Below, piece by piece: positions 45,574 through 56,599 of a stretch of 64,000 nt of DNA. A model generated the notes under the pieces. That model saw only the letters and a list, made by a program, of their open reading frames with translations. It made no database searches and had not been told where the DNA came from. The position numbers were made by a program, and so were the translations under genes. The stretch is from Romanomermis culicivorax (taxonomy: Eukaryota; Nematoda; Enoplea; Mermithida; Mermithidae), in contig CAWUHX010000046.1 in assembly GCA_963922205.1 (NCBI GenBank), positions 62,001 through 126,000 on the forward strand. Direction: 5' to 3'. The stretch's first letter is position 1, and every line of letters begins with the position of its first letter.

Positions 45574-46049
45574 CGCCACTCAGCTGACCGAAGAAGAAAA
45601 TTGGGGGAAAGAATAACAGAAAAGCAGAAAATACGAGATTTGGACATACGCGTGTTAAATGTGTAAACAGTAGGTGTAAAATTTTTGGGGCCGGAGAAGT
45701 GAGCAACTCTGACAGTTTCCGGCGAAACACAAAAATACTGTACACAATTAACAGATTGCAGCCACGTATGACGTCCAGAATCATAGGTGGAGGGTGTACT
45801 GTATCATAGGGTCATGGACCACTGACAGTCAGGAGAGGCCGTCAACCCCTACAGCTGTGATACCAGTACCCGCGTATGGGTATACTGTAGTTACAGTACG
45901 GGGAATGGACACAGGCGTACTGTAACGGCACCCACCCTGAGGGTTACAGTATACCACCCAAACGGACAGAGGGGGGAAATAAAGGAAAAAAAACAAATGA
46001 TGTAGTTTACAACACAGACTAAATAGTTAGAAGATACGAGATTTCTCAG

Positions 46050-46560
46050 AGGAGGAATACAGAATACTCGATATATAACTCGACTCTGGGGCAAATAACT
46101 CAAATCTGATGACATTTAACTCGGCTCTGGGGGTAAATAACTCGCCTCAGGGGAATTTATTACTCACAGGGGCGATACACACGCATGAGATAATTATTTA
46201 CACATATAGATCACATGTAGATCACTCGTAAGGGCGATTTCTGTCTTACAGTAATTAGACTTGATTTTAAGGGACAAATTCCCGACCTACAGTAATAGCT
46301 CTCGGTGCCACAGGAAAAATTTCCGACTTACAGTAATAACACTCGACTTGAGGGGAAGTTTCCGACCTACAGTAGTGGTAATCCGAAATGAGGGACATTC
46401 CCGACCCATTAGGCAGTAAACCCGAATATGGGGGGGTCTTTGACTTATTGGATGGCTAGTACCCGATTTTAAGGGGGCTTGTCCGACTTAAAATGGGAAT
46501 TGACCCGACCTGGGGGTAGTTCCCACCCAAGGGTGAAGTTTTTTGCACTTAAGGGCGAGT
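46050..46560. repeat. Degenerate repeats in the proximal leader
   Basis: Roughly 45-60-base units containing CTCGACTTGAGGGGAA, TTCCGACCTACAGTA and similar recur between the PBS and the middle of the leader. TACAGTA occurs in several of them. They are non-coding. Confidence 0.5.
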
Positions 46561-46575
46561 GCCAGACTTAAGGTC

Positions 46576-46593
46576 GATTTTCCAGCCTCGCCA
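46576..46593 (-). promoter_or_regulatory. Primer-binding site
   Basis: Directly after the 5' LTR, with no gap, the - strand reads TGGCGAGGCTGGAAAATC, a typical TGG-starting PBS. I cannot assign the primer tRNA with confidence; it would need a 3' end of ...CCUCGCCA. The other inner boundary also starts TGGCG (33198). Confidence 0.65.
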
Positions 46594-47992
46594 TGTCACG
46601 TTTATCGGGGGAGCTGGGGAGGTTTGGGTATCACATCAGATAGTACCGTGTTTTAGACGTCACATTGATGGTGAACCATATCAGATTGATCCTATTACAG
46701 TGAGTAATAGGCTGTGACTCCTGATGGATACTGGCATTTTCCCCAGGCTCCCCTGGTTGGCGTTGGGGGCCTAACCTGGCGAATGGTGGCTATAGGGAGA
46801 CCCATAGCTGGTACTCTCTGGTGTTGTCCTGGGGTCTTACTGTAGGGTAATGGACAACACCGCCAGGCTAGGTGTGACAATCCCCGAGTCCTGCTCAGTG
46901 AGAGTGGGGACAGGGTCACCCGCAAAATGACCTGATCTGTGGGACCCGATTATGAACCAGACAGTCCCTTTTAGCCTGAACCTGAGAGGTGGAGGCCCTA
47001 CTTATCTGGGGAAAAACCTGGGAAACCGACTTAAGAAGGGTTCCCCAACAAATACCCCACAAACAACAATAGTCCTCTGAGAAGACTCACCTAGTCCTGT
47101 TTCTCAAGCGATTCGACGAAATCGGGCGGCAAGTCCCTGGATACTTTCGGTCTTCTGGCACTGGGCGGGGATGCGATCCACACGAGTCCTAGCGACGAGT
47201 TTCGGCTATCGGGAGGCGACTCTCCAACGTTTCTCTGCTAACCGGAGCGGTCGGACACCTGGCACTGATGGGCAGCGGGTACTGTAGACGGGTAAGCAGC
47301 GGACGCAGTAGAAGGGTATAAATTTATGCAAATTTATTCGATATAAGGCGGCGGACGCAGTAAGAGTAGATATTCGAATTTATTCAAATTAGGCAACAGG
47401 GGGCGGACGCTGACGACAAAATCGGATGCAGGGGTAAACCCAGGAATGAGCGAAAAATTAGAGAAACATGTCCTTTTAAGGACATGTTTGGCTACAGCTG
47501 CAGCTTGGGCCGAGTTTCTCGGCGTCCAAGCTAACTTCTCCAGCTAGACGCGATGCAGAAGATGCCTATGAGCACATAGACATTTTTCGTTCACATGCGT
47601 TTAGCACTGAGGCCGACTGCAGTGCCTATGCTAAGCATATGAACGTCTTTAGCTAAACTTCTTAGCTAGTCGTTTTTGCGTAACAAAAACGACGCTAATT
47701 TTTGGTGATAAGAGGTGCATGGAATGCACCAAAAATAGCCATGTGCTCGTGAAGCACGGCTGGCGGAAGTTTTTAGCTAAAGGGCCTACTGTAGCCCGCG
47801 TGCATAAAGAAATAAAAATACAACAAAACGAAACATAGAAATGCATGAAAAATATAAAAACGAGCACAAAATGCGTGTGTAGAAATCAAATAAACGAAAA
47901 CATGAATGAGTAATAAACAAAACATGAAGAAAAACAAAATATTGACATGTTTTGGATCACGTGACATTGGGGAAATTGAGCGGCACGTGACA
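46594..47992 (-). repeat. 5' LTR (right copy)
   Basis: 1399 bp, about 98.7% identical to the left LTR, with an additional AGGCTCCC near 46745. On the - strand it opens TGTCACGTG and soon has TCACGTGA: two CACGTG E-boxes at the start of U3, where promoter and enhancer elements are expected. Confidence 0.9.
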
Positions 47993-48267
47993 ATAAAAAT
48001 GGAAATGACGTTGTAGTTTGACAATTTTTCTTAACAAATCATACTTGATTCCAAAAAAGTAACATGGAAACTTTAAAAGGTGCTGTCTAGGCAAATAGTT
48101 TCACATATCTGACTAAGATAGGTTGAAGAATATGCTGCTTGGATGTTAGAAGACTTCCTGAGACCTTTTCATTATCAAGAATGAAAAAAAATTTTGTATT
48201 CCACCCCCTGTCCTGGCTGACCCCCCGCAAAATTTCTATGCTGTGCACGTATGGTTGTGTCCGCAAT

Positions 48268-49093
48268 ACAGCGAAACTCAAAATAGCGAGACTCAAAGCA
48301 GTGATTCTCATTACGACGAATAGTAAAATTTCTATGAATTATATAGTAAAAATTTCGACGCACACATAATTTTTATGACTAATATGCAAACTGGGTAAAT
48401 TAAAATCGTTTTTGCTGATATAGTCTACTTTTAGTTGCATTTGGCAATCTGAGTTTCACATGCTTTTGTGCTGCAGTTGCGGTATGCACGAACGGGCCAT
48501 TCCATAATCAGAAAAAACATTTTTGCGAAAGGTTTGCAAAAAATTATCATAGGAATTCCCAATTAAAGTTGTATTGTATGGAGCTTAATAGCAAAAAAAT
48601 TAAATTAATGAAGTAAACAAAATAAGATGAAAGGAATAAGATAATTGAACGGTAAAGACTGAACAAGAAACAAATAATAAAGAAACGAGAAGTAAAATAA
48701 TGTAATAAAAAGTAGGAAAAAATTGAACAAAAGTACACAACATTAAAAAATTTTAAAAAATATTGACTCAAAATGAGAAGAATATAAAAACGAATGAGTA
48801 GGAAAAAAGAAACAAAAACATGCATGTAGATGTGTTAATAATTAACAAACCAGAATAAAAAGTTGTAATGTCGTGGAAAAGCATGCCATGAATCCATAAT
48901 GTCAGAAATCTGGCGATTGGTGTGAAAAAATGCGACAGCCAGCATCGACCAAATCGAAATAGAGAATCAAATGACTCATGTGCCAATAGGTCTACGCCGC
49001 CCAATCTCCATTCTAAAGATGAATTTTTTGAAAATTCGTTATTTAATTCTGATACTTCGCTGTATTGAGTCTCGCTATTTTGAGTTTCGCTGT
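48268..49093. mobile_element. Non-autonomous TIR element with AGCGAAACTCAAAATAGCGA ends
   Basis: The left terminus at 48268-48296 and the right terminus at about 49065-49093 are near-perfect inverted repeats of about 29 bases, each made of related AGCGA(A/G)ACTCAA subunits. The interior is A-rich and non-coding. It abuts the right end of the split MITE A. Confidence 0.65.
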
Positions 49094-49126
49094 TGTGTGT
49101 TTCGCTGAACAGGGGCGGAACCAGCA

Positions 49127-49750
49127 CTGGTTGCTCGAATAGCCTTCCGCCACCGTGAACATTCCAGAAAGAAAAAAAAGTGTAGTTTAGCGTGAAAATA
49201 TTTCAAAAGCTTGGATAGTTTTAATTTTTAAAGTAGGTCACTTGATACCACAATCCACGATTAACAGTGGTCACTTTGAAGACATGTCAAAACTGTTCAA
49301 AGTTTGGGGGTTATAGAAGTAACCTTTGGTTGTTCGAATGACCACTTTTTACCGTACATCTTTCGGGAGCAAAGGATCAAGGCTTTGTGCAAAAATATTT
49401 CAAACATTCATAATTTTGATTTTAAAATGTCACCTGGTGCTATTGGTCACTCTGACTACTTTTTACTAAGACTGCTTGAACTTTTGAGGTCTTTGAAGTG
49501 AGCTGTATGGTTGTGCGAATGACCATGGTTACAACATATTTCAGGAGCAAAAGTTTCGCATGAAACCGTTCGAAAAATTCATAACTTTGACAACAACGTG
49601 ATTACCGGTGGTCACTTTCATGATGAATTTTTTCCGAAACTTTAAAAAGTTTTGTGGTCACTTTTTTGAGAACCGAATAACCCTGATAACAAACGTTCAT
49701 GACCTCTTGAGCAATGATCTTTCAGGATTTCTTAGGGTATCTCTGACTAT
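49127..49750. repeat. Three imperfect tandem units of about 185-200 bp
   Basis: GTTGCTCGAATAG, GTTGTTCGAATGACC and GTTGTGCGAATGACC begin units at about 49129, 49329 and 49512. Each is followed by a TTCGGGAGCAAA- or CAGGAGCAAA-like phrase, an AAAAATTCATAA phrase and a GGTCACTTT phrase. They are non-coding. Confidence 0.55.
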
Positions 49751-50307
49751 ATGTGGAACTCTGATCGACCCTTTTGGCGTGTTCCCAGCTTATATTTGTA
49801 AATTTTTTAAGTAATCTGACATACTTAGTACATGAAAAATTGTGGAGTCAGTAAGTACGATAATTTTCGGCATCCACATCGAACGAGTTAAGTTTATGGC
49901 GTGGCGAAGAGTGAAATATGTATCGGTTTTAAATGTACAGTAGAAGATTTTAAAAATAGGCCTACTTCTCCCAAGAATATATTTTTAAGTGACAAAATCG
50001 ATTTGTCAAAGCTCACGCGAAAATTTGCAAATAACTCCAGATTACATAGGAAAAAGTTCCAATATAGAAAAAATTGAATTTTGTGCTAAATTTTCTTGAC
50101 TGATGAAATCTGATCATGTGAAAACTCTCTATTGCAAAGTAACCCTAACACATTTTTTCCGGCTTCAGTATTGTTGTCGGGGAAACCTTGTATATATTTC
50201 GATAAACCCTGTTGATATTATTATCTTTAGATTTTGATATTGATGAATGGTTTTCAAATCTATCTTTTTGCTATGTTTCTCTTCATCAGTTTTACGTCCT
50301 CTGTAAG

Positions 50308-51473
50308 GGTGCGTTTATACTTTGACGGATATCCGTCACGGATCCGTGACGGATCTCCGGAAGCAATCAAAATAGTCATGTGATTCCGTCAAAGTAAAAA
50401 CGCAAAAAATTTTCCCGGATCCGTCACGGTTCCGTGACGGAAAGCATATCTCGGATATTTAGAAAATTTTCTTAACATCCGTCATTTTTCGTCCGTGACG
50501 GACAGTTTCCTAGTCAGTTTTCTTGCGTTTTTGAACTGATATCTGTCCCAAATTCGATTGAAACTTGTTCTAAAAGCCTCAATATGTTGTTTGAATGGCT
50601 TTTTAGTGAAATTCACCAAGAAAACTCAGCTAGAAGTGGTCGTCCATGATGGACAGTTTACCTAGTCGGTTTTGTTCTGTTTTTAAACTGACATCTGCCC
50701 AGTGTTGCCAGATGCGGCTATTTCCCGCCATTTTCGCGGTTTTCAGATCCCTCTGGCGGTTTTTGCGGCGCCTTGACTTTTTGGTGGTTTTTGCCATGGT
50801 TTTTGGGTTTTTGCCGCGGTTTTGGCGGTTTTCAATTTTTTGCTTACCGCATGAAGGCAAGATCAGGGTTGGCGGCAGCGTTTTTTTGTGCACGGATATT
50901 TGTGCCAATCACCGTTTTTTCCTCGAAGCAGGCTTTTTCATTTTTGCACAGAATAGATTGCAGTGTGCAACTTGGGAGAAAAATTCGGTTGCACAGAGAA
51001 ATTTTTGGTTGCTGATACTATAATTAATAAATTCGTCTGATTTGATCAGAAAAACGATGAAAATCTAGTTTTTTGTGTTGCATTTAATGAGCGTCATTTC
51101 TAGTCTTTTAAAACTGCATTTCCTGAGTTCTAGAGCAAATATGAAAAGTCTGTGAACTGTAACTTGTTCGATGCAAAGCGCCGGGAAAATTTAGATTTTG
51201 AGATTTTTCCCGAAGTTGCACATTGCAACCTGGCCTGTGCAAAAAAAATCCTGAGTGGAACGGCGGCTAAAAAACAAAGTTTAAAAAAATAATTAAAAAT
51301 CAATAACAATATCCATTTCAAATGATTATACGGAGAAGTCACGTGATCCGTCAAGTAACCGGAAGGTCTAAACATCCGTTAAAAAGAGGCGTGGTTAGAT
51401 GATGAATGATGATTGGCTAGTTGGGTATTCGTCACGGATCCGTGACGGATATCCGTCAAAGCATAAACGCACC
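50308..51473. mobile_element. TIR element with palindromic GTCACGGATCCGTGAC ends
   Basis: 1166 bp. Both ends carry the same roughly 45-base inverted repeat, beginning GGTGCGTTTATACTTTGACG and containing GATATCCGTC and the palindrome GTCACGGATCCGTGAC. The interior includes two related GACAGTTT(C/A)CCTAGTC(A/G)G segments (about 50500 and 50650). No transposase frame is seen, so it is a non-autonomous DNA transposon. Confidence 0.75.
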
Positions 51474-52267
51474 TTAACGCCTTTTCCCACCGTACTTGGT
51501 GTTCTCTCGTGTCTAGTTTAGGACATCATTTTTATAATTACAGTAAGGAATTTCTACAGTATCTATGCAGGATTTTTTATGCTTAGTTTGATTCAATTTG
51601 CTCATCTGTGATATTTGACACAGATCTGATTGCATATAAGCAGTGTATATTCTCATGTACTAAGTTCAATGTTATCGTTTATTCTCATTTATTCGCCAGT
51701 AAAGTAAGTTTAAATACTTACTTGATTGCCTTCGCTTCCCTTTCGAAAAAGGACCCGAGTCACACTTTGAGCTTTGGCCGTGACATTGTATCAAACAAGA
51801 TAGTTGAAAAATCAAATCTCGAGGATCAATCTGTCAGTTCAAACATGTATGAAACATGGGTGGTATCAAAAGTTCCTTGGTCAGAATTTATCAAAATCAA
51901 CGTGTTTTGAACATTAGTCAACCTTCAAGAATTTTTTAATGAAAAATCCTCTTGTAAAAGCATTGTGTAAAGTATTCTGATGACAGTATGGATTTTGCAG
52001 CTTTTCTATTCACAACCATTTTAGAACTCTATGGAGCAGTTTGGCGAAAAGTTATTTTACAGTAATTGGATTAGTTTTTGTTGAAATTTATACATACTTT
52101 TTGGTATTTTATATCATTTTCATAATTTTTCTTTACTTTTTTTACATACTATTAAAATGTAGCGACTAACTTTACAACTTTACTCATTAAAGCATAATAA
52201 TTACAACATCAACTTGTTGAAGGCAATGTTTTTTAGCTGAGATAAGATAAAAAATTTCTTCTTTCAA
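51474..52267. other. Intergenic, nothing recognised
   Basis: AT-rich. A 100-codon open frame at 51608-51910 has no recognisable motif or splice context. Confidence 0.35.
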
Positions 52268-52389
52268 GACAGGATGGCCGAGCGGTCCAAGGCGCCAGAC
52301 TCAAGTGTTCTTACCACTTGCATTGATAAATATGTGAATAGTTTTCTGGTCCTCGAATGAGGGCGTGGGTTCAAATCCCACTCCTGTCA
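52268..52389 (+). tRNA. tRNA-Leu (anticodon CAA) with a 38-base intron
   Basis: The acceptor stem GACAGGA pairs with TCCTGTC; discriminator A. The D arm starts TGGCCGAG. The anticodon stem CCAGA pairs with TCTGG, with loop C-T-CAA-G-T once the intron 52306-52343 is removed. A long variable arm (CCTCGAATGAGGG) marks the class II leucine type. The T arm is GTGGGTTCAAATCCCAC. A T-run terminator follows at 52392. The intron position, one base 3' of the anticodon, is canonical for nuclear tRNA-Leu(CAA). Confidence 0.95.
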
Positions 52390-53413
52390 GCTTTTTGGGT
52401 GGGAAAGTAATTGCCTGAAATCAATATTTGCAACGTTTTTCTTTTGCAGCTATCTTACGGTAACAACCTCAAAAATTAACCTACAATGTTATTGTTTTTT
52501 CAAATTCGAATGCCCGTCAAAATTTGCACATTGCTACATTGTGAAAGAAATCCCTTACTATATTTAGAAGCAGGATGATGCTGATACAGAGTTGTCAAGT
52601 ATCTGATTATGCACTTTTGAGATGATCCTAATATGGGCATTTTGCGTTGATTCATTAATTTAATTTTCATAGCACTTACTGCTCTTTCACTATAATTCTC
52701 ATTCAAATGAGCTTGGAAAATTTCCTTGCATCAGTTTACGGATCTTAACAATCACCCGCAAGATACTAGACATAATTCTCTAGCAGAACACACATAACTC
52801 ACTATGCGTTATTCATTTTGAAATGATTGATGCAGCGATCTTATGATATTAAATTCAATGTGGACAAAATTTGCTTTCAACTTATTACAGTAATCAATAA
52901 AAAAATGTCGTCATTGCGCGGCCAACAGAATAGCTGAAAATTTCATTTCACAACCTCGTTAAATGATCCAGATAACACTCAGGTATCGACGGCCTAAATG
53001 GACAGTGGATAAGCATGATGTTTTTCAATCATTTTCGCCTTTCACATTCTGAAAAAAGTGTATTGTTTTTTACGGTATAAAATTTTCAATGAATGAAGAT
53101 TGTGTACCATATTGAGCCTAGTTTTTTGCTTTTCGCTGTGTCTAATGTCTATCATTTTTAATTAAATAGACCATAATTAATCACGAGCTTACTCAAAATT
53201 TACAGTAGAAGTAATCCGCAACGTGAAAATGACCAAGATCGGGAAATGGACAGCATTTTAGACAGTTTTCGTCTATCCTTCATTGACATCTGAAAAATAT
53301 ACTTACTCATGTTTTGGATTTTGAAGGAACAGGCTAATCCTCCGTTGAATTTCCAAGTTTTGGTAGCATTATTGTTGATATAGTTGTTACACTTTTACAA
53401 TATTGCGTATATC

Positions 53414-53596
53414 TATAGCCTGTTTATTATAAAGTTTTTCCACGTGGAAAAATTACAAACGATAACTCTTCATTGTTAATTGTAGGCTCCAGGCTCACAA
53501 ATTTTCAGTCGTGGCTTGGAAAATACTGGCGAAAATACAAAATAGTGCTTCCTTGCCATTAGTCTTAATTTACAAGCATTTCAACAAACTGTACTA
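53414..53596. mobile_element. MITE family B, diverged copy
   Basis: TATAGCCTGTTTATTATAAAG at the left and AAGCATTTCAACAAACTGTA at the right resemble the ends of the family copy at 59741-59990. The interior shares GGCTCACAAATTTTCAGTCG-like text. Confidence 0.45.
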
Positions 53597-54678
53597 TTGG
53601 TGATCGGTTATGCATGTCACAAAACTGGTTATTTAAAAGTATCTTTTCACGACCCGGTTGATCAAAATTGAAACTTCCAGTTTAAAGAATCGATGTGTTG
53701 GGTTGGGCCCAGTTGCATAAAAATCCCTTTTGCGAAAGGGGCAGTTCGAGAAGAATCGAAAGCTGGCTTTCTTCACACGGGATGATGTAGGAATCCTAAG
53801 TAGGAAATCCAAATTTGAATTGAAAAAACTCATGAAATTTTTACGATTATTAGATTCAATCTGGAGCGATTACAATACGGGAAGTTTTTAGATTCAAATT
53901 TTCGTCTATAGTGAAATTTTTTCCTACATGATGTGCAATCTAAATTTCCGCGCATGCGATTATCCTGCGTAAATTCGCAATTCTTTATTTAGTGTAAGGC
54001 TTGACTAGACCACAAAATTTCCAGTGCTGTAACAGAGGATGATGTTTCATTCTTTGATGATCTCTAATCATCAAACTAAAACTGATAATTTTACCTGTTT
54101 GCAATAACATGGTGCTGATGGAGATATTCGGTTGACTGACAATCATTGATGTCAATTCAACTTTGCCTGGCCTGGTTATGTTTTTCGAGATAATGTACTT
54201 GAGCATCTGATCAAGTTTTGCATTTTTCAATTGTTGCATCAAATCAAAAGGTAGCAAATAAGTAATAATTTGCATGATATCAGTTCAAGAATCCCATCAT
54301 CAACTTGATGCACATCTACTAATCTGAATAAATATCAAGACCTATCATATTATTATGGTTGGATATAGCTAAGGTCCAAGGTATGATCTGCAGTGATCTT
54401 GAACCTTTTATATGGGTAACACAGATCTTACACTGGATATGCATTTCGGACGTCAATCTGAGCCAGGTTGCATGGAACAAAATGATCTCGAGCTCGAGAT
54501 AATCACGATTTAGTTTTCACGCAAAATATATAAAAAAGTTGACCAGATTATCTCGAGGTCGCGTGCTATTGGCCCTTGAGAAAACTATTGTGTTTGAAAG
54601 TAGACTTGTAGTTATCACTTTGGTCCATACAAAAATCATCGAAAATCCGTGGAACTTCATCATTATTCATCATGATGC

Positions 54679-55026
54679 TCATTCTTCTTCTTCTTCCTCT
54701 TCTTCTTCTTCATCATCTTCTTCATCTTCATCGTCTTCATCTGGATACGGTGTTGTCGTACGAAATAAATTTATTCCCCATTCAATAAATGCGGATACAC
54801 CGCGTATAAGTGATCCTAAAAATCTTTGTCGGTGATGTTTTTCAGTGGTGTTGTGGGACATGAATAATTGTGATCCATCTGAAAAAATGATAAATTGTAT
54901 CAATTTTCTTTTTTTGTCATTTTTGCATACAGATTGACAAAGTTGAATTTCCCAACCCAACTGATTCACACATTGCCAATATTTCTGTAGGAATATTGTA
55001 GCCCAGAGAATTTGCTTGTTGGTCAT
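54679..55026 (-). CDS. Possible small protein with acidic tail
   Basis: Unrecognised 115-codon ORF. The C-terminal 60 residues look protein-like: a basic helix-forming segment (RQRFLGSLIRGVSAFIEWGI) followed by Pro-Asp and an uninterrupted Glu/Asp run that is a GAA/GAT trinucleotide repeat in the DNA. A TTTTTTCAG acceptor lies at about 54880 on the - strand, just upstream of MSHNTTEKHH, so the true start may be there. No homologue was recognised; a chance ORF over a microsatellite is possible. Confidence 0.3.
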   Translation of the reverse strand: MTNKQILWATIFLQKYWQCVNQLGWEIQLCQSVCKNDKKRKLIQFIIFSDGSQLFMSHNTTEKHHRQRFLGSLIRGVSAFIEWGINLFRTTTPYPDEDDEDEEDDEEEEEEEEEE

Positions 55027-56599
55027 TATTCTTCTCTGTTTGTTGATTACTTTATATTCATAATCTGTTTTTTCAAATGAAATTTTTCTGGAGAGTTGCA
55101 GGCAAGAGATTATGTAAAATGTGGGTTCGAAGAAATTACATAACTCGCGGTGGTAGTGCAGAAAAAAATTTTCTAAATCATAAATGCCATGGTAGGAATC
55201 AAAAGTTCATTTTTCTGTATCTTATGAATTGTAATTCGTGCAATTTTATTGTTAAAAATTTCGACTATTAAAATTTCAACGTGAGTTTATTTTGTGTGTC
55301 TAAAATCAATAAAACTGCATCAAAAACAAAATTGATCTTTGATTTGCTTTTTTCGGAGGCGTGCTCGAAAATCCAACTCTTCTCAGAAAAGTTTCATTCG
55401 AAAAAATAGACTGTTGTCTTGCTTGAGCCATTTTTGTAAGCATTTTCCAAGATGTACTACAAGGATTTTCATCAACACTATTCATCGTACCATGGCCAGG
55501 GATTTTGTTTGCTCTCATACACATTTCAATCATTTCTGTTGAGTCCTCACCAATATGGCGCAGGTGACCTGGGAAAGCGTGAACTTGTCTGACTTTGTGA
55601 GTTTAGTTTCCCGTTTTTTCCTTGAGTTGAGGTCAGGACTTAGGCACAGTTATGCCAACTTTGGTAGAAACTCCATAATGTGGCTGTCTCTTCTCCACAT
55701 TTTTTGGCAATGCCTAAGACTAGATGGATCAAGAAGTCAGCCTCCGTCTAAGATGAGGTTTACGCCCTCCTTCATCACAACCAAGTACATAAATTTTTGT
55801 CTTCACTAAGAAAGTTATTCTATGGTCGGCAGAAGTTTTTTATTTCAAACTGCAGTAAACTTGACACGAATCAACAGAGCTCGTTGAGATCTATGGAAAA
55901 ATATGATTTTATATCAAGTATCACCACTTTTGACTTAGTTAATACAGACGAAATTAATCATCCATTGCTAATGTGACCCATAAGTTGTTGCAGCAAGTAG
56001 AAGTGGAGCTACAACCCAAAGGATATCAGAATTTGCAGGGTAGAATCTGAAAACTAATACCAAGTTCAATCAGACGTCTCGTCAAAACAGGGATAAATTG
56101 TAGAAATTACTGAATTTCGTGGTAAAATCAGGTCTACTGAGGGCATTTCTGTTCATAAATCTTCTGAGTGACTACTTGCCTTTATTCCATGAAACCATTA
56201 TGACTTTTTCCTGTACTTCATGCCGATTGCTTTCAGATGAATTATATGAAACTTCAACCAGACCTATAGTTTGACTTTCTCAAAGAGCGCTTTTACCGTC
56301 AAAACTGAGTTAAAGAACAGTTTTCGAAATTTCATTTTTAGGGCGATCTAAAATGTGTTTCCCGAAGAAGGTTTTACGGCGGCTCCATCAAACTGAGTTT
56401 AACACACTTAAATTAAGTTTTCGTTCTACAGCCGATGAAAAAAGATGAAAAAGATGAAAAAATTTGTCGATGAAAAAAGAAGCCAAGGAGAAGATTCGTT
56501 GCACTGTCTAGGTTATTTGTATAGTCTCTCGAATTTCCAGTTCTACGTGACATACGATTTTAATAAGAAATGGTAAAAATTAGAAATAGTATACCTACT
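55027..56599. other. Intergenic, nothing secure
   Basis: Short open frames at 55306-55533 (-) and 55555-55809 (+) lack recognisable motifs and overlap each other's neighbourhood. No repeat is clear. Confidence 0.35.

Larger units (their letters stand above)
31807..47992 (-). mobile_element. Ty3/gypsy LTR retrotransposon with internal env-like gene
   Basis: A 16.2-kb element transcribed on the - strand, so the right LTR is the 5' LTR. It is bounded by TGTCACG...CGTGACA with the 4-bp target duplication ATAA (31803-31806 and 47993-47996). Order in the sense direction: 5' LTR, PBS, 3.7-kb repeat-filled leader, gag, ORF X, env-like with retropepsin 1, retropepsin 2, RT, RNase H, integrase, 3' tandem repeats, 3' LTR. 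RT and integrase are of the Ty3/gypsy type. The LTRs differ by about 18 substitutions plus one 8-bp indel over about 1.39 kb (my count by eye), so insertion was recent. Coding frames carry three in-frame stops and at least one frameshift, so this copy is probably not autonomous unless some are recoding sites. Confidence 0.9.
31699..48253. mobile_element. MITE family A copy split by the LTR retrotransposon
   Basis: The left part, 31699-31806, starts CATACATGCACG and is G-rich. The right part, 47993-48253, ends TGTGCACGTATG. Together they align with the uninterrupted copy at 56994-57405. The 10-base string GGTTGTGTCC occurs at 31690-31699 and again at 48253-48262, overlapping the element ends, so the MITE made an 8-10-bp target duplication. 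That size points to a hAT- or Mutator-like mobiliser (inference). Confidence 0.75.

Noticed and set aside
53985..54275. 96-codon - strand ORF
   Set aside because: No recognisable motif, a stop just upstream of its ATG, and surrounding DNA without exon-like composition.
55306..55809. Overlapping short ORFs on both strands
   Set aside because: No homology recognised and no consistent splice sites; left unannotated.
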